Source: Clostridium cellulovorans 743B
GTDB taxonomy: Bacteria > Bacillota > Clostridia > Clostridiales > Clostridiaceae
DNA length: 64,000 bases
Direction: 5' to 3'
Assembly (NCBI RefSeq): GCF_000145275.1
Contig: NC_014393.1
Span: 2,108,001 to 2,172,000 of the forward strand
A program made the position numbers and the translations under genes. Below are positions 60,907-64,000 of the stretch, one piece after another. The notes below the pieces were generated by a model that made no database searches, was not told where the DNA came from, and was given only the letters and a program-made list of their open reading frames with translations. Position 1 is the first letter of the stretch. The number at the start of each line of letters is the position of its first letter.

Positions 60907-63024
60907 ATGAATCATATTTTAGAAACAACTGTAGCTGGAAGAACGCTAAAAGTTGAATTTGGAAAAATTGGTATGCTATCAAATTGTGCGATGCTTATCA
61001 GCTATGGCGATACTGTTGTTATGGTAAATGCTAATGCATCAGAAAACCCTAGGGATGGAATAGACTTTTTCCCATTAAGTATCGAATATGAAGAAAGATT
61101 TTATTCAGTAGGAAAAATTCCAGGTGGATTTATAAAAAGGGAAGGTCGTCCTTCAGAAAAATCTATTTTAAATGCTAGAGCTATTGATAGACCTATAAGA
61201 CCATTATTCCCAAAAGGATATAGAAACGATGTTCAAGTTGTTTGTACTGTACTTTCAGTAGAACAAGATAATCTTCCAAATATCTTAGCAATGAATGGAG
61301 CTTCTTTAGGATTATTATTATCAAGTATTCCATTTGTAGATCCAGTTGCTACTGTATCAGTTGGATTAATTGATGGGAACTTTGTATTAAATCCTACTGT
61401 AGAAGAAAGAAAACTTAGCACTATGGACTTAACAATTTGTGCCACAAGAGAAAGAGTTATGATGATTGAAGCTAGTGGAGATGAAATCCCAGAAGAAGTC
61501 ATGATAAGTGCTATAAATTATGGATTTGAGCAATGCCAACCAATAATAAAATTTCAAGAGGAAGCAAGAAGCAAGTTTGGTAAGGAAAAAGTAACACCAA
61601 CGCTTTATCATGTAGATGAAACTCTTGAAAAAGAAGTAACTGAATATTCTTTTGAAATGTTAAAAGAGGCTATGTACATAACTGATAAAGATCAGAGAAA
61701 TGAAAGACTTAAGGTTATAAAAGAAGATATTAATAGTGCTTTTGCTGAAAAATATCCAGATGCAAAAGGTGATATTGGTGAAGTAATCTACAATACTCAA
61801 AAAGAAATTGTAAGAGATATGATGCTTAATAAGAAACGTAGACCAGACGGTAGAGCCTTTGATGAAGTAAGAAATATAGGATGTGAAGTTGATTTACTTC
61901 CAAGAACTCATGGTACAGGATTATTTACAAGAGGTCTTACTCAAGTTTTAACTGTAGCAACTTTAGGTGCAATTGGTGATGTTCAAATTATCGATGGTTT
62001 AGGTGAAGAAGAATCAAAGAGATATATGCATCATTATAATTTTCCTGCATATTCTGTTGGAGAAGTTAAACCGTTAAGAGGACCAGGAAGAAGAGAAATA
62101 GGTCACGGAGCTTTAGCAGAAAAAGCATTAGTACCGCTTATACCAAGTGAAGAAGAGTTCCCATATACAATTAGATTAGTTTCAGAAGTATTAAGTTCTA
62201 ATGGATCAACTTCTCAAGCAAGTGTTTGTGGAAGTACTCTAGCTCTTTTAGATGCAGGTGTTCCAATAAAAAGACCAGCAGCAGGAATAGCTATGGGACT
62301 TATAACTAATGAAGATTTAACCCAAGAAGGTGTTCTTACAGATATCCAAGGTATAGAAGATTTCTTTGGAGATATGGATTTCAAAGTTGCAGGTACTACT
62401 AAAGGTATCACAGCAATTCAAGTTGATACAAAGATAAAAGGTTTATCAGATTATGTAATTCGTACAGCAATTGAAGATGCGAGAAAAGCAAGACTTCATA
62501 TTCTTGAAAAAATCGATGAATGCATTGAGAAACCAAGAGAAGAATTATCTCAATATGCACCAAGAATAATAACTATGTCGATAGACCCTGAAAAAATTCG
62601 TGATGTAATAGGTGCAGGCGGAAAAGTTATAAATAAGATAATTGCTGAAACTGGCGTAAAAATAGACATAAAAGAAGATGGCAAGATATTTATAATGTCA
62701 GCAGACAGTGTTGGAGCAAATAAAGCTGTTAAGATGATTGATGATTTAACAAGAGAAATAAAGGTTGGAGAAATATACTTAGGAAAAGTTACTAAAATAA
62801 CTACCTTTGGTGCTTTTGTAGAAGTACTTCCTAATAAAGAAGGTCTCGTTCATATATCTAAATTAGATGTTACGAGAGTAAATAAAGTTGAAGATATCGT
62901 ATCTGTAGGTGATGAGATACTTGTAAAGGTTACTGAAATAGATAACCAAGGTAGAGTAAATCTATCAAGAAAAGATGCTTTAGCTGATACTGAAGAAAAA
63001 AACAAAGAAGATGATGAGAAGTAA
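60907..63024 (+). CDS. pnp: polyribonucleotide nucleotidyltransferase (PNPase)
   Basis: PNPase is a trimeric 3'-5' phosphorolytic exoribonuclease. The 705-residue protein has two RNase PH domains (first from residue 1 to about 215, second about 300-540 with RTHGTGLFTRGLTQVL and GRREIGHGALAEKAL). An alpha-helical linker lies between them, followed by a KH domain (about 555-615, IRDVIGAGGKVINKII) and an S1 domain (about 620-690, GEIYLGKVTKITTFGAFVEV). AAAGGAGG precedes the ATG. It is separated from rpsO by a terminator but likely also receives read-through. Length and domains are ordinary. Confidence 0.97.
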   Translation: MNHILETTVAGRTLKVEFGKIGMLSNCAMLISYGDTVVMVNANASENPRDGIDFFPLSIEYEERFYSVGKIPGGFIKREGRPSEKSILNARAIDRPIRPLFPKGYRNDVQVVCTVLSVEQDNLPNILAMNGASLGLLLSSIPFVDPVATVSVGLIDGNFVLNPTVEERKLSTMDLTICATRERVMMIEASGDEIPEEVMISAINYGFEQCQPIIKFQEEARSKFGKEKVTPTLYHVDETLEKEVTEYSFEMLKEAMYITDKDQRNERLKVIKEDINSAFAEKYPDAKGDIGEVIYNTQKEIVRDMMLNKKRRPDGRAFDEVRNIGCEVDLLPRTHGTGLFTRGLTQVLTVATLGAIGDVQIIDGLGEEESKRYMHHYNFPAYSVGEVKPLRGPGRREIGHGALAEKALVPLIPSEEEFPYTIRLVSEVLSSNGSTSQASVCGSTLALLDAGVPIKRPAAGIAMGLITNEDLTQEGVLTDIQGIEDFFGDMDFKVAGTTKGITAIQVDTKIKGLSDYVIRTAIEDARKARLHILEKIDECIEKPREELSQYAPRIITMSIDPEKIRDVIGAGGKVINKIIAETGVKIDIKEDGKIFIMSADSVGANKAVKMIDDLTREIKVGEIYLGKVTKITTFGAFVEVLPNKEGLVHISKLDVTRVNKVEDIVSVGDEILVKVTEIDNQGRVNLSRKDALADTEEKNKEDDEK

Positions 63025-63031
63025 AAAATAG

Positions 63032-63060
63032 AAGGGCAAAAGTTGCCTTTTTATTTTTTG
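63032..63060 (+). terminator. terminator after pnp
   Basis: AAGGGCAA and TTGCCTTT form an 8-bp stem (one wobble) with an AAG loop, followed by a long T run. Confidence 0.85.
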
Positions 63061-63097
63061 TTTTTTTAAGCAAAATCACAAACAATAATATATAATA

Positions 63098-63245
63098 AGG
63101 TTGTATCCAAATAATTTATCCGATGGCTACCAGTCGTAACACTTCCATCTTCTATAAAGTAGGAAAGTAGGGAAAACCAATATTTATTTGGTGTGAATCG
63201 ATTTCTCTTTAGATTATAACGGTTGCTATGTCTCTGGATAACGAT
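63098..63245 (+). ncRNA. candidate structured RNA between pnp and the M16 peptidase gene (unknown class)
   Basis: No coding frame fits here. Two consecutive long-range helices close the segment: TTATCC (63116-63121) with GGATAA (63236-63241), and ATGGCTACC (63123-63131) with GGTTGCTAT (63221-63229, one mismatch, one wobble). Inside lie a hairpin with TTCTA/TAGGA extended by TTCC/GGAA, a CCAA/TTGG hairpin (63177-63191) and a possible AATC/GATT stem. TATAAT at 63091-63096 is a possible -10 just upstream, without a good -35. It does not match the consensus of any riboswitch I can recall (TPP, SAM, FMN, purine, glycine, lysine, c-di-GMP, T-box). It could be a cis leader of the peptidase gene or a separate small RNA. 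Confidence 0.45.
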
Positions 63246-63268
63246 TTCTAAATTTTATATGAAGTAAA

Positions 63269-63286
63269 AAGTTTCATATGAAACTT
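63269..63286. promoter_or_regulatory. perfect 18-bp palindrome upstream of the M16 peptidase gene
   Basis: AAGTTTCATATGAAACTT reads the same on both strands and lies 48 bases before the start codon. A related half (ATATGAA, 63257-63263) lies just upstream and could pair with TTCATAT. It may be an operator or part of a leader hairpin. Confidence 0.45.
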
Positions 63287-63334
63287 AGAACTCTGTTTAT
63301 GAACCATGAAAAATTAGACAGTGGGAGGTAATAA

Positions 63335-64000
63335 ATGTATACTTTTTTTACAATAGACAATGGTCTTAGGGTTGTTCTAGAAAATATTGACCATGTTAGC
63401 TCTGTAAGTGTAGGCCTATGGGTAGAAAATGGTTCTAGAAATGAAACAGCAGAAAGCAATGGAATTTCGCATTTTATTGAGCATATGCTTTTTAAGGGAA
63501 CATACAATAGAAATGCCAAAGAAATAGTTGAAGCGATAGAGGATTATGGCGGCCAAATTAACGCTTTTACAGGTAAAGAAGCTACTTGCTATTATACAAA
63601 AACTTTAGACTCTCATATGGAAAGATCCTTTGGAGTATTAAGTGATATGATTTTTAATAGTAAATTTGATCCTGTTGATATCGAAAGAGAAAAAAAGGTA
63701 GTAATAGAAGAAATAAATATGAGTGAAGATTCGCCAGAAGATGTGCTCAGTGATCTTCATTCCATAGCTATTTGGGGAGATGATCCTATAGCTTTACCAA
63801 TTTTAGGTACAGAAGAAACTGTAAAATCTTTCACTAGAGAGCAGTTATTGGAATATATTGAATGTAGGTATATACCAGAAAATTGTGTTTTATCTATATG
63901 CGGAAATATAGATTTTGATGTAACCACAAAATTAGTTAACAAATATTTTGGAAGCTGGAGTAGCAAAAATAAAAAAGTAACAAAACATTCAACGCCTATA
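63335..64000 (+). CDS. M16-family zinc peptidase (processing peptidase-like), 5' part
   Basis: The gene runs off the window; 222 codons are visible. It begins MYTFFTIDNGLRVVLENIDH after GGGAGG. The inverted zinc motif HFIEHMLFKG (HxxEH) at about 49-58 and the downstream Glu in EREKKVVIEEINMSEDSPED (about 110-130) are those of active M16 peptidases. The position after pnp matches ymxG/mlpA in Bacillus, a peptidase linked to protease regulation. The leader contains the candidate structured RNA and the 18-bp palindrome. Its own regulation is therefore of interest. Confidence 0.93.
   Translation, partial: MYTFFTIDNGLRVVLENIDHVSSVSVGLWVENGSRNETAESNGISHFIEHMLFKGTYNRNAKEIVEAIEDYGGQINAFTGKEATCYYTKTLDSHMERSFGVLSDMIFNSKFDPVDIEREKKVVIEEINMSEDSPEDVLSDLHSIAIWGDDPIALPILGTEETVKSFTREQLLEYIECRYIPENCVLSICGNIDFDVTTKLVNKYFGSWSSKNKKVTKHSTPI

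Noticed and set aside
1..64000. CRISPR array, IS element, prophage, tRNA or rRNA
   Set aside because: I saw no regular short repeats with spacers, transposase or phage genes, nor cloverleaf or rRNA-like sequence.

Overview
The window is 64 kb of low-G+C chromosome (my visual estimate is roughly 30% G+C) from what looks like a motile, spore-forming Firmicute of the Clostridium type. The reasons are the gene content and order: an flhO/flhP-like flagellar pair, a CBS-domain class II pyrophosphatase, a SpoVD-type PBP in the cell-wall cluster, sepF-ylmH-divIVA, PyrR with a leader attenuator, CodY, the Gram-positive replicative polymerase PolC, and the rimP-nusA-ylxR-ylxQ-infB-rbfA operon. Ribosome binding sites are strong (AGGAGG), TTG and GTG starts are common, and the intergenic DNA is very A+T-rich. 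I see no rRNA, tRNA, insertion sequence, prophage or CRISPR array. No species is claimed.

Layout. Bases 1-2,400 are the end of a flagellar operon: a DUF6115-like membrane protein, an unlisted 59-residue membrane peptide, and two rod/hook-basal-body proteins. Bases 2,590-13,050 hold independent transcription units: a 52-residue small ORF, ppaC, a P-type calcium ATPase, an orphan type II thioesterase, an unknown clostridial-type protein, deoC, a Lon-like protease whose ATPase half looks degenerate, and ychF. Bases 13,600-28,700 are a rearranged division and cell-wall (dcw) region: rsmH-ftsL-spoVD-murE-murF-mraY-ftsW, an inserted purN on the other strand, then ftsQ/divIB, DUF881, sbp, DUF881, yggS, sepF, ylmH and divIVA. 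murD, murG, murB, ftsA and ftsZ are not in it. Bases 28,700-33,300 hold mtnN, a YlyA/DksA-like zinc-finger protein, an RluD-family synthase, then pyrR and uraA behind a PyrR attenuator.

Bases 33,360-39,550 carry yraN (minus), comM, dprA, topA and codY. Bases 39,690-52,720 carry rpsB-tsf, pyrH-frr, uppS-cdsA, dxr-rseP, ispG and polC, so translation factors, undecaprenyl and phospholipid precursors, the MEP pathway and replication are linked. Bases 52,830-63,030 carry rimP-nusA-rnpM-ylxQ-infB-rbfA-nrnA-truB-ribF, then rpsO and pnp. The window closes with the first 222 codons of an M16 peptidase.

The region is mostly conserved housekeeping sequence, so the interest lies in details. The best candidate for something undescribed is a roughly 145-base segment between pnp and the M16 peptidase gene. 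It has long-range complementary arms around several small hairpins, and a perfect 18-bp palindrome follows it. Other points worth checking are a dprA gene whose family-like N-terminus starts at an ACG codon behind a good ribosome binding site, the Lon-like protease without a P-loop, a candidate S15 leader that can cover its own Shine-Dalgarno sequence, attenuator-like hairpins between rpsB and tsf and in front of rimP, and two small unlisted genes.
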